Shown in pieces: positions 1 to 9,515 of a DNA stretch of 48,133 bases. The notes under the pieces were generated by a model that saw only the letters and a program-made list of their open reading frames with translations, was not told where the DNA came from and searched no databases. Location of the stretch: contig QCKM01000011.1 of the NCBI GenBank assembly GCA_003215335.1, forward strand, positions 1-48,133, given 5' to 3'. Origin of the DNA: Prochlorococcus sp. AG-409-P01. Its GTDB lineage: Bacteria; Cyanobacteriota; Cyanobacteriia; PCC-6307; Cyanobiaceae. The position numbers and the translations under genes were made by a program. Position 1 is the stretch's first letter. Every line of letters begins with the position of its first letter.

Positions 1-1
1 A

Positions 2-916
2 GGCCAAGACTCAATGGCCCTTCTAGGACTATTGCTTGGCATGAAACATTTACATCACTGGAAACTTCTTATCTGGCATGGAGACCATGGATGGCACCCA
101 AAATCGCATGAATGGTCGAATGAATTAAAGGGTTGGTGCAAAACAAAAAATCTGACCTTCTTCTGTTCAACTGCAAAACCAGAAGAAACAAAAACTGAAG
201 CAGATGCTCGAAATTGGCGATATGAACAATTAGCGATGCAAGCTACAAGCTGGTCCACTACCAACAAAAATAAGTCTTGCAATCATGTCCTAACAGGCCA
301 CACAGGAACCGATCGTGCAGAAACTGTGCTGCTTAATTTGGCTAGAGGAACAGATCTTGCTGGACTTGGCAGTCTGCGCGCTTCACGAAAACTAAATAAG
401 ACTAATCATCCAAATATTCACCTAATTAGGCCCCTACTGAATTTCAGTCGAGAAGAAACTCTTGATATCTGTTTAAAAATGCAGCTGCCAATATGGCTTG
501 ATCCTTCAAATAGTAATCAAGCTATTAGTCGCAATAAAATCCGGCAAAAAGTCTTGCCAATACTTGAAACACTTCACCCAGGCTCAACTTTACGCATTTC
601 CGCATTAGCTGAGAGACTAAGCAAAAGTTCTGATGAAAGAAATCAATTAATATCCCTAGCCCTTAGTTCGATTACTCATCAAAAAGGCCTGTGTCGTCAA
701 ACACTTGCAGAATTGTCAATTTCAACCAGAGCTACTCTATTGGCAGCATGGATGCAACGTTCAGGCGCTCCAGTCATATCAGCCGCACAACTTGAAGAGC
801 TAAGCCAAAGCATTGGACCAAACAAAAAACCTGGCCTAAGAGACCTTCCAAACAAATGGAAGATTCATTGGTGTAAAGATTCAGTGCAAATCAAACAGCC
901 AAACCTAAAGGAATAA
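2..916 (+). CDS. tilS: tRNA(Ile)-lysidine synthase, 5'-truncated by window edge
   Basis: TilS is a cytoplasmic enzyme that converts C34 of tRNA-Ile(CAU) to lysidine using ATP and lysine, so that the tRNA reads AUA. The frame is already open at base 2 and reads G-Q-D-S-M-A-L-L, the end of the SGGxDS PP-loop, so the true start lies just outside the window. Downstream are the conserved TGHTGTDRAET block (about residue 94 counted from base 14), the IRPLL segment and the D-P-S-N...RNKIR..VLP signature that defines TilS. The C-terminal part (about residues 195-300) is the less conserved tRNA-binding region. It converges on rnj, with about 90 bp between the stops. Identification is secure; only the 5' end is missing. 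Confidence 0.93.
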   Translation, partial: GQDSMALLGLLLGMKHLHHWKLLIWHGDHGWHPKSHEWSNELKGWCKTKNLTFFCSTAKPEETKTEADARNWRYEQLAMQATSWSTTNKNKSCNHVLTGHTGTDRAETVLLNLARGTDLAGLGSLRASRKLNKTNHPNIHLIRPLLNFSREETLDICLKMQLPIWLDPSNSNQAISRNKIRQKVLPILETLHPGSTLRISALAERLSKSSDERNQLISLALSSITHQKGLCRQTLAELSISTRATLLAAWMQRSGAPVISAAQLEELSQSIGPNKKPGLRDLPNKWKIHWCKDSVQIKQPNLKE

Positions 917-1005
917 CCAGCAAAAAGCAGTTATCCAAAAGGTTCCTTTGCTTGTTTTCGAAAAGTCTCACCCCTTCAGAAAACAACAAAACAGCAATTA
1001 TTCAT

Positions 1006-3012
1006 TTAAGCAGCAGCCGAACGACGACGTCGCGTCCTGCCAGGAGCGGTTTTGTCACCGAGAGATTCATCTTGGGCTGACTTCTCAGGATTATTGGAGG
1101 TTTTGGAAGTAGCAACAGCACTTGATGAACCTTTTGCTCCAATTTTTACTGGCGCCGGTGCTCCAGTTGTACGGCCTATTCGACTGGACTGTCGAGAAGA
1201 CTTGGTTGCTTGTGAATCAGGCTCTTCTTCAACTCGTCCTTTATAAGCAGGAGTACCACCTGGAGCAGGCTGAACAAGACAAAGAATCAATGGTTCAACC
1301 TGCAATTCGCGACGCATGCGTCGCGACAAACCTACTTCAACTTCTCTCTGGACACCCATCCAATCAACCTCTGGAGCACTACCACCAGTACTTCTCGCTA
1401 ATTGCTTCCAACGATTCTCAAGAACCCAACTAATTTCCCTTTCTGTCCAAAGAGACATTTTGCGCGCATCAATAGTAGTTACAACTCCTCTCAAATTGAC
1501 CCTAGGAGGAGCAACCATCACCCCATCCGTACTGATGGCCGCCAAAACTGTGACTACACCATCTTCAGCAAGTTGTTGACGCTCCTTTAAAACACGTGTA
1601 TCAACAATCCCATTGCGTGAAGCATCAAGCAATTCAATCCCAGCCTTTACAGGTTCTCCTTTGGCAATGGAATCAGGTGTTAATTGAACAACATCTCCAT
1701 TATCCAAAATCAAAATATTGTCTGATGGAACACCCATCGACTGCGCACTCTTACTATGACAAATGAGCATGCGATGCTCACCATGGACTGGAACAAAGAA
1801 CTTTGGCTTTGTAAGAGCCAACATCAACTTCTGATCCTCTTGGAAGCCATGTCCAGAAACATGAATACCCTCACCTTTCCCATAAACAACCTTTGCACCA
1901 AGCATCATCAAGCGATCAATAGTATTTACTACTGAAATAGTGTTGCCTGGTATTGGACTAGCAGAAAAAATAATCGTGTCACTAGTTTTAACCTGCACAT
2001 GAGGATGCTCGCCTCGAGAGATTCGACTTAAAGCGGCTAGAGGCTCACCTTGACTTCCAGTCATAAGTAATAACGTCTCACGGTCTGGTAAATCACGAAT
2101 CTGTTTAATAGGAACAAATAACTCATCTGGTGCACGCATATAACCAAGCTCTCTAGCTTTAGCTATCACATTCAGCATTGATCTACCTAGCAAGCCAACC
2201 TTTCTACCGTTCTTAAGAGCTAATTCCAAAATCATAGAAACTCTATGAATAGAGCTTGCAAAAGTAGTAACAATTACGCGTCCATCAGCTTGCGAAATGT
2301 GTCTATCTAAAGAGGGGAAAACTGAACGTTCAGGCGGACAAAAGCCAGGGACTTCTGCGTTTGTCGAATCACTAAAAAGACACAAAACGCCCTGTTCACC
2401 ATGATGGGCTAAACGGGCGAGATCAAAATGCTCCCCATCAACAGGAGTATGGTCAAACTTAAAGTCACCAGTAAATATTATCGTGCCAACTGGAGTAGTA
2501 ATGGCAAGTGAAAAACTATCAGCCATGGAGTGAGTATTCCTTATAAACTCTACAGAAAAATGTTGCCCAACCTTGACAACATCTCTAGGCCCAACTGTCT
2601 GAATAGTTGTCCTATCTGTAACTCCTGCTTCTTCCATTTTTCCTTGGAGCATTGACATGGCCAATCGTGGTCCATGGATGACAGGAATATTGAAATGTTT
2701 TAGATGGTGAGATATTCCACCAATATGATCTTCATGGCCATGGGTAACAATCATCCCGCGAATTCGTTCCTGGTTATCGCGGAGATAACTGGTGTCAGGC
2801 ATTACAACATTGACGCCATGCATTCCATCACTTGGAAATGCAAGACCAGCATCGACAAGCATGATGTCGTTGCCATATTCAAAAACACAAGTGTTCTTAC
2901 CAATCTCATGTAAACCTCCAAGAGGTATTACGCGAAGGCAAGCCTGCTTGGAATTGCCATCCACACTTGGAACACTTTTGGAATTCACTGAACTGTTTGT
3001 AATGGGAGTCAT
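1006..3012 (-). CDS. rnj: Ribonuclease J
   Basis: RNase J is a metallo-beta-lactamase/beta-CASP nuclease with 5'-3' exo- and endonuclease activity on mRNA and rRNA, acting in the cytoplasm. The zinc motif HGHEDH is at residues 91-96, preceded by LGGLHEIGKN and VDAGLAFP. The beta-CASP core follows (MTGSQGEP, HVSGHG and the PVHGEHRM motif). The last 100 or so residues are a low-complexity, basic, Ser/Thr/Pro-rich tail ending in RTRRRRSAAA, longer than in Firmicutes RNase J but common in cyanobacteria. The longest frame starts at a TTG (3042); the ATG at 3012 is preferred and gives 668 residues. It lies about 75 bp downstream of dapA on the same strand, so co-transcription is possible. Confidence 0.93.
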   Translation of the reverse strand: MTPITNSSVNSKSVPSVDGNSKQACLRVIPLGGLHEIGKNTCVFEYGNDIMLVDAGLAFPSDGMHGVNVVMPDTSYLRDNQERIRGMIVTHGHEDHIGGISHHLKHFNIPVIHGPRLAMSMLQGKMEEAGVTDRTTIQTVGPRDVVKVGQHFSVEFIRNTHSMADSFSLAITTPVGTIIFTGDFKFDHTPVDGEHFDLARLAHHGEQGVLCLFSDSTNAEVPGFCPPERSVFPSLDRHISQADGRVIVTTFASSIHRVSMILELALKNGRKVGLLGRSMLNVIAKARELGYMRAPDELFVPIKQIRDLPDRETLLLMTGSQGEPLAALSRISRGEHPHVQVKTSDTIIFSASPIPGNTISVVNTIDRLMMLGAKVVYGKGEGIHVSGHGFQEDQKLMLALTKPKFFVPVHGEHRMLICHSKSAQSMGVPSDNILILDNGDVVQLTPDSIAKGEPVKAGIELLDASRNGIVDTRVLKERQQLAEDGVVTVLAAISTDGVMVAPPRVNLRGVVTTIDARKMSLWTEREISWVLENRWKQLARSTGGSAPEVDWMGVQREVEVGLSRRMRRELQVEPLILCLVQPAPGGTPAYKGRVEEEPDSQATKSSRQSSRIGRTTGAPAPVKIGAKGSSSAVATSKTSNNPEKSAQDESLGDKTAPGRTRRRRSAAA

Positions 3013-3086
3013 GGGAAAAAGGGTATAAAAGCTAGCTATCAAAAAAGAGAGTGCACTAACTTAAAGAACAAGTTGAAGCCGTTTAG

Positions 3087-3995
3087 TCAGGTGTGACATA
3101 AGGCATTGAGAGTCTGAGAAAGTTCAAACCGCATTTCATTAGAGAGAGGGAGCAAAGGACTTCGAGGAGGCCCAACTGGCCAGCCACTAAGTTCAAGAGC
3201 TGCTTTAACTGGAATTGGGTTTGTTGTAGCAAATAAAGCCTTAAAAAGTGGTTGCAACTGCTCATGTAGGACTAATGCGTCTGCAATTTGGCCTTTTAAA
3301 TAAGCCTCAATCATCGCCTTCAATCTGCGACCAACCAAATGACTAGCCACACTCACAACCCCAACCGCCCCTACTGACAACATTGGCAAAAGCAAGCCAT
3401 CATCACCGCTATAAACAGCCAAGTTTGGACCGCACTGCAGCCTCAACTGCGTAACTTCATCAGTAGTACCACTTGCGGCCTTAAAGCTAACCACATTCGT
3501 ACATTCCATTAAACGTGCAACAGTCTTTGGAGAAATCGAGCAGCCAGTTCGACCTGGAATGTTGTAAAGCATTAAAGGCAAGGAAGGAGCAGCATTAGCA
3601 ACTGCTCGAAAATGAGTCTCAAGACCCTCTTGAGGCGGCTTGTTGTAATAAGGAACAACTACTAGAGCACCATCAGCTCCTGCTGACGCTGCCTCACGGG
3701 TAGCTTCAACTGCTTCAGCAGTGCTGTTACTTCCTGTACCAGCAAGAACCTTTACTCCTGGACCTACTGCTTGACGTACAGCCTCAAACAATTGATGCTG
3801 CTCATCCCAGCTAAGGGTAGGCGACTCGCCAGTCGTGCCACAAACGACTAAACCATCAGATCCCTGTTCAACAAGATAACGGGCAAGTCTTCCTGCCAAA
3901 GCAAGATCAACGCGGCCTTCAGCATCAAAAGGAGTAACCATTGCAGTAAGCAATCGGCCAAAAGGAATAGGGGATAACACTGATAAGGAACTCAT
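3087..3995 (-). CDS. dapA: 4-hydroxy-tetrahydrodipicolinate synthase
   Basis: DapA condenses pyruvate with aspartate semialdehyde, the first committed step to diaminopimelate and lysine. The protein is 302 residues, typical for the family. The GTTGES substrate loop is at residues 53-58, the catalytic Tyr in the [11 protein letters not shown] segment at 144, and the Schiff-base Lys in VSFKAASG at 172. The ATG at 3995 overlaps the asd stop in an ATGA arrangement, so the enzyme that makes its substrate (Asd) is translated immediately upstream. This is a classic coupled asd-dapA pair. Confidence 0.96.
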   Translation of the reverse strand: MSSLSVLSPIPFGRLLTAMVTPFDAEGRVDLALAGRLARYLVEQGSDGLVVCGTTGESPTLSWDEQHQLFEAVRQAVGPGVKVLAGTGSNSTAEAVEATREAASAGADGALVVVPYYNKPPQEGLETHFRAVANAAPSLPLMLYNIPGRTGCSISPKTVARLMECTNVVSFKAASGTTDEVTQLRLQCGPNLAVYSGDDGLLLPMLSVGAVGVVSVASHLVGRRLKAMIEAYLKGQIADALVLHEQLQPLFKALFATTNPIPVKAALELSGWPVGPPRSPLLPLSNEMRFELSQTLNALCHT

Positions 3996-5023
3996 GAGGG
4001 ACTAAGCAATAATTCAGCGATTTGAATAGCGTTTAAAGCTGCCCCTTTGCGAATCTGATCACCACAAAGCCATAATTCCAATGCATTTGAATCGCTGATA
4101 TCCTGTCTGATTCGACCCACAGCAACTTGATCACGACCAGTGACATCTACTGGCATAGGAAAACGATTTTCCTCAACATCTTCAATCAACTCAACACCTG
4201 GTGCCGTAGAGATAATTTGCTTAGCCAGGTCAACTGAAAGAGGCTCGTTAAATTCAATATTGACAGACTCAGAATGTGCCCTTAAGACTGGAACTCTGAC
4301 ACAAGTTGCAGTCAGACGAAAATCAGGCTTATCCATTATTTTTCTAGTTTCATTCAACATTTTCATTTCCTCTTCGCAATAACAATTAGATTCCAAGGGT
4401 GAATTATGAAGAAAAAGATTAAATGCCAAAGAATGTGGCAAAACCTTACTTTCAGGAATTCTGCCTTCTAGTACATCTTTGCTAAGAGATTTAAGTTCTT
4501 CCATAGCTCTAGCTCCTGCTCCACTGGCTGATTGATAAGTACTCACAACAACCCTTTTGATTTCCGAATGATTCGACAAAGGTGCAAGCACTAAATTCAA
4601 CAAAATCGTTGTGCAATTGGGATTGGCAATAACTCCTTGATGTTTCAACGCAGCCTCTGGATTTACCTCTGGCACAACAAGTGGAACATCTGGTGCCATA
4701 CGAAAAGCATTGGAATTATCAATCATCAATGCCCCTTCTCGAGAGATAACAGGGCGCCAGTTACGAGAAACAGCTCCCCCTGCTGAAGCAAAAACTAAAT
4801 CGACCCCTTCAAACGCCTTGTCATTCACCTCTGTAATGGTATGAGCTTTGCCCTTCCAATTGTGAATACTTCCAGAAGATCGACTGGAACCAAGCAGCCT
4901 CAACTCTTCAACAGGAAATAACCGCTCCTCCAATAAATGAAGAAGCTCTTGTCCTACTGCACCACTGGCACCAAGTACTGCAACTTTGAGAGGACGGTCA
5001 GAAAAAAAAGGAGGGTTTAACAA
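3992..5023 (-). CDS. asd: Aspartate-semialdehyde dehydrogenase
   Basis: Asd reduces aspartyl phosphate to aspartate semialdehyde with NADPH, feeding the lysine/diaminopimelate and threonine/methionine branches. The nucleotide-binding GASGAVG is at residues 18-24 and the catalytic Cys of the NPNCTT motif at 137. The length of 343 is normal. The only start upstream of the Rossmann fold is TTG at 5023; no ATG or GTG lies close by, so a TTG start is inferred. It heads the asd-dapA overlap and is divergent from tig across about 170 bp. An A8 run lies near the start (5002-5009). Confidence 0.94.
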   Translation of the reverse strand: MLNPPFFSDRPLKVAVLGASGAVGQELLHLLEERLFPVEELRLLGSSRSSGSIHNWKGKAHTITEVNDKAFEGVDLVFASAGGAVSRNWRPVISREGALMIDNSNAFRMAPDVPLVVPEVNPEAALKHQGVIANPNCTTILLNLVLAPLSNHSEIKRVVVSTYQSASGAGARAMEELKSLSKDVLEGRIPESKVLPHSLAFNLFLHNSPLESNCYCEEEMKMLNETRKIMDKPDFRLTATCVRVPVLRAHSESVNIEFNEPLSVDLAKQIISTAPGVELIEDVEENRFPMPVDVTGRDQVAVGRIRQDISDSNALELWLCGDQIRKGAALNAIQIAELLLSPS

Positions 5024-5193
5024 GCGTTTTGAACAGGTATAGATCTAAAAGGAGAAGGATGACTTGACCGAAGGACTTTGACCCGCTGGGAAAAAGCGCT
5101 ACAGCCTTGTTAAACAAAACATTGCTGCCACAATAAGCCTCCACGGTGGCCTCGCCATTTCTTAAGGTGTTCAGCGGCCTGTCCTAGCCCAAC

Positions 5194-6633
5194 ATGAGTG
5201 CCGCAAACCTGAAGTTAAAAACTGAGAAACGCCCTAAGAGTCGCATCTCAGTAGAAGTAGCCGTTCCAGCCGAAAGATGTAAGGCCAGTTTTGAAGATGC
5301 GCTTTCAAGACTGAGCCGATCAGTCAAGCTTCCTGGATTTCGCAAAGGGAAAGTTCCCAAAGCTGTCCTGTTACAAAGAGTTGGCCTCATTCAAATCAAA
5401 GCAACTGCCCTTGAAAGTCTTGTTGATGGCATCTGGAGAGAATCCATCAACCAAGAATCCTTAGAACCCTTGTGTGAACCGGAAATATGCGGAGGCTTTG
5501 AAGCCTTACTAGAAAATTTCAAGCCAGATGAAGAGCTCAGCCTTACTTTCGAAACAGATATAGCCCCTCTTCCAAAATTAAAAGTAACTAAAGGTTTAAC
5601 AGCAGAAATTGAATCAATTGAATATGACCCTGCCAAAGTTGATGAACTAATAGAACAATCAAGAAAACAACTTGCAACGATTGTCCCAGTAGAAGATAGA
5701 CCTGCAAAAATGGGAGATATTGCTGTTATCAACTTCCAAGGAACTTATGCAGACAATGGCAATGCTATTGAAGGTGGAAGTTCAGACTCAATGGATATTG
5801 ATCTAGAAAAAGGCCGAATGATCCCTGGCTTCATAGAAGGGATTATTGGAATGAAATTAAACGATCAAAAAACAGTAGAGTGCCTATTCCCAGAGGATTA
5901 CACAAATGAAGAGGCACGGGGTCGTAAAGCTAACTTTGAAATAACCCTCAATGACCTCAAAACACGAGAGTTACCTGCATTAGATGATACATTTGCTCAA
6001 CAAGCCAGTGACAAAAAGAATTTAAAAGAGCTACGAAAAGATCTAGAAGAAAGGCTCAGAGAAGATGCAAGTCGAAGAAACAGCAGCAATCGTCAGGAGG
6101 CACTTTTAAAGACATTAGCTGAACAATTAATCGTTGAATTACCAGAAACTCTTATCCAACAAGAAGTACGAACCCTTATTGAGCAAACGGCAACCAATTT
6201 TGCTCAGCAAGGAATGGATGTCAAATCAATGTTTACACCTGAACTTGTCAAATCATTAATGGAGTCTTCCAGGCCTGAGGCAGAAGAAAATCTTCGTAAA
6301 ACCTTAGCTGTAAGCGCCCTTGCTGAAGCAGAAGGCATCAAACCAAAAGAAGAAGATATAGAAAACAAATACAAAGAAGTTAAACAGCAACTAAGTGGAG
6401 AAAGCAAAATCGATCATCAAAAGTTGAGAGAAGCAGTAATAGAAGATCTACTTCGAAAAGAGGTACTTGAATGGCTTGAGACAAATAGCACAATTACCGA
6501 GACAGAACCGATAAAGAGCATTGAAAACAAACAATCTTCTGCTAAAAGCTCAAGGGGAAAAGCTACCTCCTCTCAGTCACAAAAAAGCAAAGGCAATACC
6601 AAGAGCCCTTCATCTAAGAAACCCAAAGAATGA
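5194..6633 (+). CDS. tig: Trigger factor, ribosome-bound chaperone/PPIase
   Basis: Trigger factor binds the ribosome exit tunnel and shields nascent chains. The N-terminal ribosome-docking signature GFRKGK is at residues 48-53. The FKBP-type prolyl isomerase domain ([13 protein letters not shown]... through the [11 protein letters not shown] segment) spans about 170-260, followed by the helical arms. The last 40 residues are a Ser/Lys-rich low-complexity tail, an extension beyond the usual C-terminus. The ATG at 5194 is the first in the frame. Its stop overlaps the clpP start (ATGA), giving the conserved tig-clpP-clpX order that couples folding to proteolysis. Confidence 0.96.
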   Translation: MSAANLKLKTEKRPKSRISVEVAVPAERCKASFEDALSRLSRSVKLPGFRKGKVPKAVLLQRVGLIQIKATALESLVDGIWRESINQESLEPLCEPEICGGFEALLENFKPDEELSLTFETDIAPLPKLKVTKGLTAEIESIEYDPAKVDELIEQSRKQLATIVPVEDRPAKMGDIAVINFQGTYADNGNAIEGGSSDSMDIDLEKGRMIPGFIEGIIGMKLNDQKTVECLFPEDYTNEEARGRKANFEITLNDLKTRELPALDDTFAQQASDKKNLKELRKDLEERLREDASRRNSSNRQEALLKTLAEQLIVELPETLIQQEVRTLIEQTATNFAQQGMDVKSMFTPELVKSLMESSRPEAEENLRKTLAVSALAEAEGIKPKEEDIENKYKEVKQQLSGESKIDHQKLREAVIEDLLRKEVLEWLETNSTITETEPIKSIENKQSSAKSSRGKATSSQSQKSKGNTKSPSSKKPKE

Positions 6634-7325
6634 ATACCACTCATAGATTGTTTAAAACACCGTCAAAAGTAATTCGTGTGATAGAAGCCACTCGCAATCA
6701 TCAAATCAAAAACCAATGGGAAGGAGCTCTTCCCATTTCAGGACCAGGCGTATTGCCTACCGTCATAGAACAATCTGGTCGTGGCGAAAGAGCTTTCGAC
6801 ATCTATTCCCGTCTCTTACGAGAAAGAATCATTTTTCTCGGTACCGATGTAAATGACCAAGTAGCAGATGCACTCGTAGCGCAAATGCTTTTTCTAGAAG
6901 CAGAAGATCCCGAAAAAGACATTCAGATCTACATAAATTCGCCTGGAGGGTCTGTAACAGCCGGTCTGGCTATTTACGACACGATGCAGCAAGTAAATCC
7001 TGATGTAGTGACAATCTGTTATGGCCTCGCCGCCAGCATGGGAGCTTTTTTGCTATCAGCAGGCACCAAAGGCAAACGTCTAGCACTTCCAAATTCAAGG
7101 ATCATGATTCATCAACCCTTAGGGGGAGCACAAGGCCAGGCAGTGGATATAGAAATACAAGCAAAAGAAATTCTTTATCTGAAAGAAACCTTAAACAGCC
7201 TTTTATCAGAGCACACTGGCCAATCCCTCACAAAAATTGCTGAAGACACTGACCGAGACCACTTCCTTTCCCCGCAAGAAGCGGTTGAATACGGCCTGAT
7301 CGACAAAGTAGTGGACAGCCTCTAG
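6630..7325 (+). CDS. clpP: ATP-dependent Clp protease proteolytic subunit
   Basis: This is a ClpP serine peptidase that forms the tetradecameric chamber served by ClpX or ClpC. The catalytic triad is visible: Ser136 in GLAASMGAF, His161 in [10 protein letters not shown] and Asp210 in [10 protein letters not shown]. The protein is 231 residues, about 30 longer at the N-terminus than a typical ClpP. The extension before the [20 protein letters not shown] start of the conserved region may be a propeptide or tail. The ATG at 6630 overlaps the tig stop. A TTG near 6753 (GVLPT) would give a family-size protein, but the coupled ATG is preferred. clpX follows 113 bp downstream. Confidence 0.96.
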   Translation: MNTTHRLFKTPSKVIRVIEATRNHQIKNQWEGALPISGPGVLPTVIEQSGRGERAFDIYSRLLRERIIFLGTDVNDQVADALVAQMLFLEAEDPEKDIQIYINSPGGSVTAGLAIYDTMQQVNPDVVTICYGLAASMGAFLLSAGTKGKRLALPNSRIMIHQPLGGAQGQAVDIEIQAKEILYLKETLNSLLSEHTGQSLTKIAEDTDRDHFLSPQEAVEYGLIDKVVDSL

Positions 7326-7344
7326 TCAGAAGGAATAGTTACGG

Positions 7345-7363
7345 AAAGCTGACTAAAAGCTTT
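7345..7363 (+). terminator. Weak hairpin in the clpP-clpX gap
   Basis: A perfect 6-bp inverted repeat AAAGCT / AGCTTT (7345-7350 and 7358-7363) with a 7-base loop lies 20 bases after the clpP stop and is followed only by TCTCC. It could attenuate clpP read-through into clpX or stabilise the clpP 3' end. It lacks a U-run, so a true intrinsic terminator is doubtful. Confidence 0.25.
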
Positions 7364-7438
7364 TCTCCAACGATCCTATGAATTAAGGCTGACCAATTCA
7401 GTCAGATCTGTGAACCACATTTAAGTGATCAGCGCCCG

Positions 7439-8803
7439 ATGGCAAAGTTCGACGCCCATCTGAAGTGCTCATTCTGCGGCAAGTCCCAGGACCAGGTACG
7501 AAAACTAATCGCCGGACCAGGCGTTTACATCTGTGATGAATGCATAGATCTATGCAACGAAATTTTGGATGAAGAGCTCATAGATAGCCAAGGAAACTCA
7601 CGCCATGCCCACGAATCAACTCGAAAAGCAACAGGGGCGACCAAAAACAGTGGCAAACCTGCACCAACACTTGCCTCAATACCTAAACCACTTGAAATCA
7701 AAAGCTTCTTAGACCAACAAGTAGTTGGGCAAGAATCAGCCAAAAAAGTTCTCTCAGTTGCGGTTTACAACCACTACAAACGTCTTGCATGGCAAGGAGA
7801 TGGCAAAGGAGAAACCAATCAAACGGCAACAAAGCTGCAAAAATCAAATATTCTTCTAATCGGACCTACAGGATGTGGAAAAACCCTCCTGGCTCAGACC
7901 TTGGCAGAGCTTCTAGATGTACCTTTTGCTGTAGCTGATGCCACAACTCTTACTGAAGCGGGCTATGTAGGCGAAGATGTTGAAAACATTCTGCTGCGGT
8001 TATTACAAAAAGCGGACATGGATGTAGAACTTGCTCAACGGGGAATTATTTATATCGATGAAATTGACAAAATCGCGCGCAAAAGTGAAAACCCATCAAT
8101 TACTAGAGATGTTTCTGGAGAAGGGGTTCAACAAGCATTGTTAAAGATGCTAGAAGGTACAGTTGCAAATGTGCCTCCCCAAGGTGGGAGAAAGCATCCT
8201 TACCACGACTGCATTCAAATAGATACAAGTCAAATATTATTTGTCTGCGGGGGAGCATTTGTAGGTCTTGAAGATGTAGTGCAAAGAAGGCTGGGAAGAA
8301 ATTCAATTGGCTTTATGCCAACTGACAATCGTGGCAGAACTAACATCACAAAAGACCTAAAAACTGCCCAAGTTCTTCATAATCTTGAACCCGATGACCT
8401 TGTTAGATATGGCTTGATTCCTGAGTTCATTGGTCGTATGCCAGTTAGTGCCGTACTAGAACCTTTAGACGCAGAAGCACTGCAATCAATTCTGACTGAA
8501 CCAAGAGATGCACTTGTAAAACAATTCCGCACACTACTAAGCATGGACGATGTGCAATTGGAATTTGAAACCTCTGCAATCGAAGCAATCGCTCAAGAAG
8601 CACATCGAAGAAAGACCGGTGCAAGAGCACTAAGAGGAATTGTGGAAGAGTTAATGCTCGACTTGATGTACGACTTGCCGTCTCAAAAAAGTGTCAAAAA
8701 ATACACGATTACAAAAGAGATGGTCGATAACCACACACATGGGAAAATTCTCTCATTACCTGATAAAAAAGACTCCTCTCCATCAGAGAAGGAATCGGCC
8801 TAA
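7439..8803 (+). CDS. clpX: Clp protease ATPase subunit ClpX
   Basis: ClpX is a hexameric AAA+ unfoldase that delivers substrates to ClpP. The N-terminal zinc-binding domain has Cys10, Cys13, Cys32 and Cys35. Walker A GPTGCGKT is at 142-149, the pore loop GYVG at 175-178 and Walker B IIYIDEID at 203-210. The IGF loop used for ClpP docking appears in GRNSIGF, and sensor/arginine elements in EFIGRMP and [10 protein letters not shown]. The length of 454 is normal. The gene after it begins 4 bases past its stop, so clpX, the LRAT-like gene and dnaX look like one transcript. Confidence 0.97.
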   Translation: MAKFDAHLKCSFCGKSQDQVRKLIAGPGVYICDECIDLCNEILDEELIDSQGNSRHAHESTRKATGATKNSGKPAPTLASIPKPLEIKSFLDQQVVGQESAKKVLSVAVYNHYKRLAWQGDGKGETNQTATKLQKSNILLIGPTGCGKTLLAQTLAELLDVPFAVADATTLTEAGYVGEDVENILLRLLQKADMDVELAQRGIIYIDEIDKIARKSENPSITRDVSGEGVQQALLKMLEGTVANVPPQGGRKHPYHDCIQIDTSQILFVCGGAFVGLEDVVQRRLGRNSIGFMPTDNRGRTNITKDLKTAQVLHNLEPDDLVRYGLIPEFIGRMPVSAVLEPLDAEALQSILTEPRDALVKQFRTLLSMDDVQLEFETSAIEAIAQEAHRRKTGARALRGIVEELMLDLMYDLPSQKSVKKYTITKEMVDNHTHGKILSLPDKKDSSPSEKESA

Positions 8804-8807
8804 CGAA

Positions 8808-9515
8808 ATGACAGCTGCCGATCACCTTACGGTGCCAAGGCAGCATGGCCTCTTTATGCACCATGGAATAGATCTTGGTGATGGCACAGTTGCGCATTAT
8901 TTAGAAGGCAAAGAAATTCTTCGCAGTTCTTTAGAAGAGTTTTGTTGTGGAGAAACAGTAACAGTTGTTGAACATCAAAATTCCTCTACTGCTGGCGTGA
9001 CTCTTCGACGAGCCATGGGGAGAATTGGGGAACAAAAATACAACCTCCTATTCAACAACTGTGAGCATTTTGCTAACTGGTGTAAGACCGGTCTGCATCG
9101 CAGCCTTCAAATGGAGGAATGGCTTCAAACCTCCAGCATGGGAGCTCTTGCCCTTGGACAGCTAATGCCAGCAGCTCTACTAGGAGGCTTGAGACTGCTA
9201 CTTCGTGAAGGCCTCACAGATGAAAGCGCCAAGCAAAAAGCTTTGAAAGGACTTAAACAATTAACAAAACTAAGGTTGCTCTTACAAAACAAACTGGAAG
9301 AGGTTCTTAGTGAAATAGAAACTTGGACAGAAGCCAATTCAAGCAAGACTTCTTTTAATGAAAACAAGACTGCATCCACTAACCTTTTAAACACAGGACA
9401 CAGGATCGCTGATGAACTAAATGCTGTAGAAGATCTCGAAGAACGTATAAATTCACTAATAAATCATCGAAGTCCAAAAGCTAAGTATTCTCAATACCCC
9501 GACAGCAGCGAATGA
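8808..9515 (+). CDS. LRAT/NlpC-P60-like papain-fold protein
   Basis: The open frame extends into clpX to 8691, but the ATG at 8808 lies 4 bases after the clpX stop and begins just ahead of the conserved domain, giving 235 residues. Residues 8-95 match the LRAT/HRASLS layout: an early His in MHHGIDLGDG (18/19), a second His at 30 (VAHY), and the NCEHF signature with the candidate nucleophile Cys85. Members act as thiol acyltransferases or lipid/amide hydrolases. After this domain comes a hydrophobic stretch (about 111-133) and a Lys/Glu-rich helical, probably coiled-coil, tail. Its stop overlaps the dnaX start (ATGA). The substrate cannot be read from the sequence. Confidence 0.8.
   Translation: MTAADHLTVPRQHGLFMHHGIDLGDGTVAHYLEGKEILRSSLEEFCCGETVTVVEHQNSSTAGVTLRRAMGRIGEQKYNLLFNNCEHFANWCKTGLHRSLQMEEWLQTSSMGALALGQLMPAALLGGLRLLLREGLTDESAKQKALKGLKQLTKLRLLLQNKLEEVLSEIETWTEANSSKTSFNENKTASTNLLNTGHRIADELNAVEDLEERINSLINHRSPKAKYSQYPDSSE

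Noticed and set aside
1052-1590. Several + strand frames of 60-103 residues
   Set aside because: All are antisense to the RNase J C-terminal region and show no family features.
8691-8807. Longer start for the LRAT-like protein inside clpX
   Set aside because: It would overlap 113 bp of clpX and adds a basic stretch that simply reflects clpX codons in another frame; the ATG at 8808 fits the domain start.
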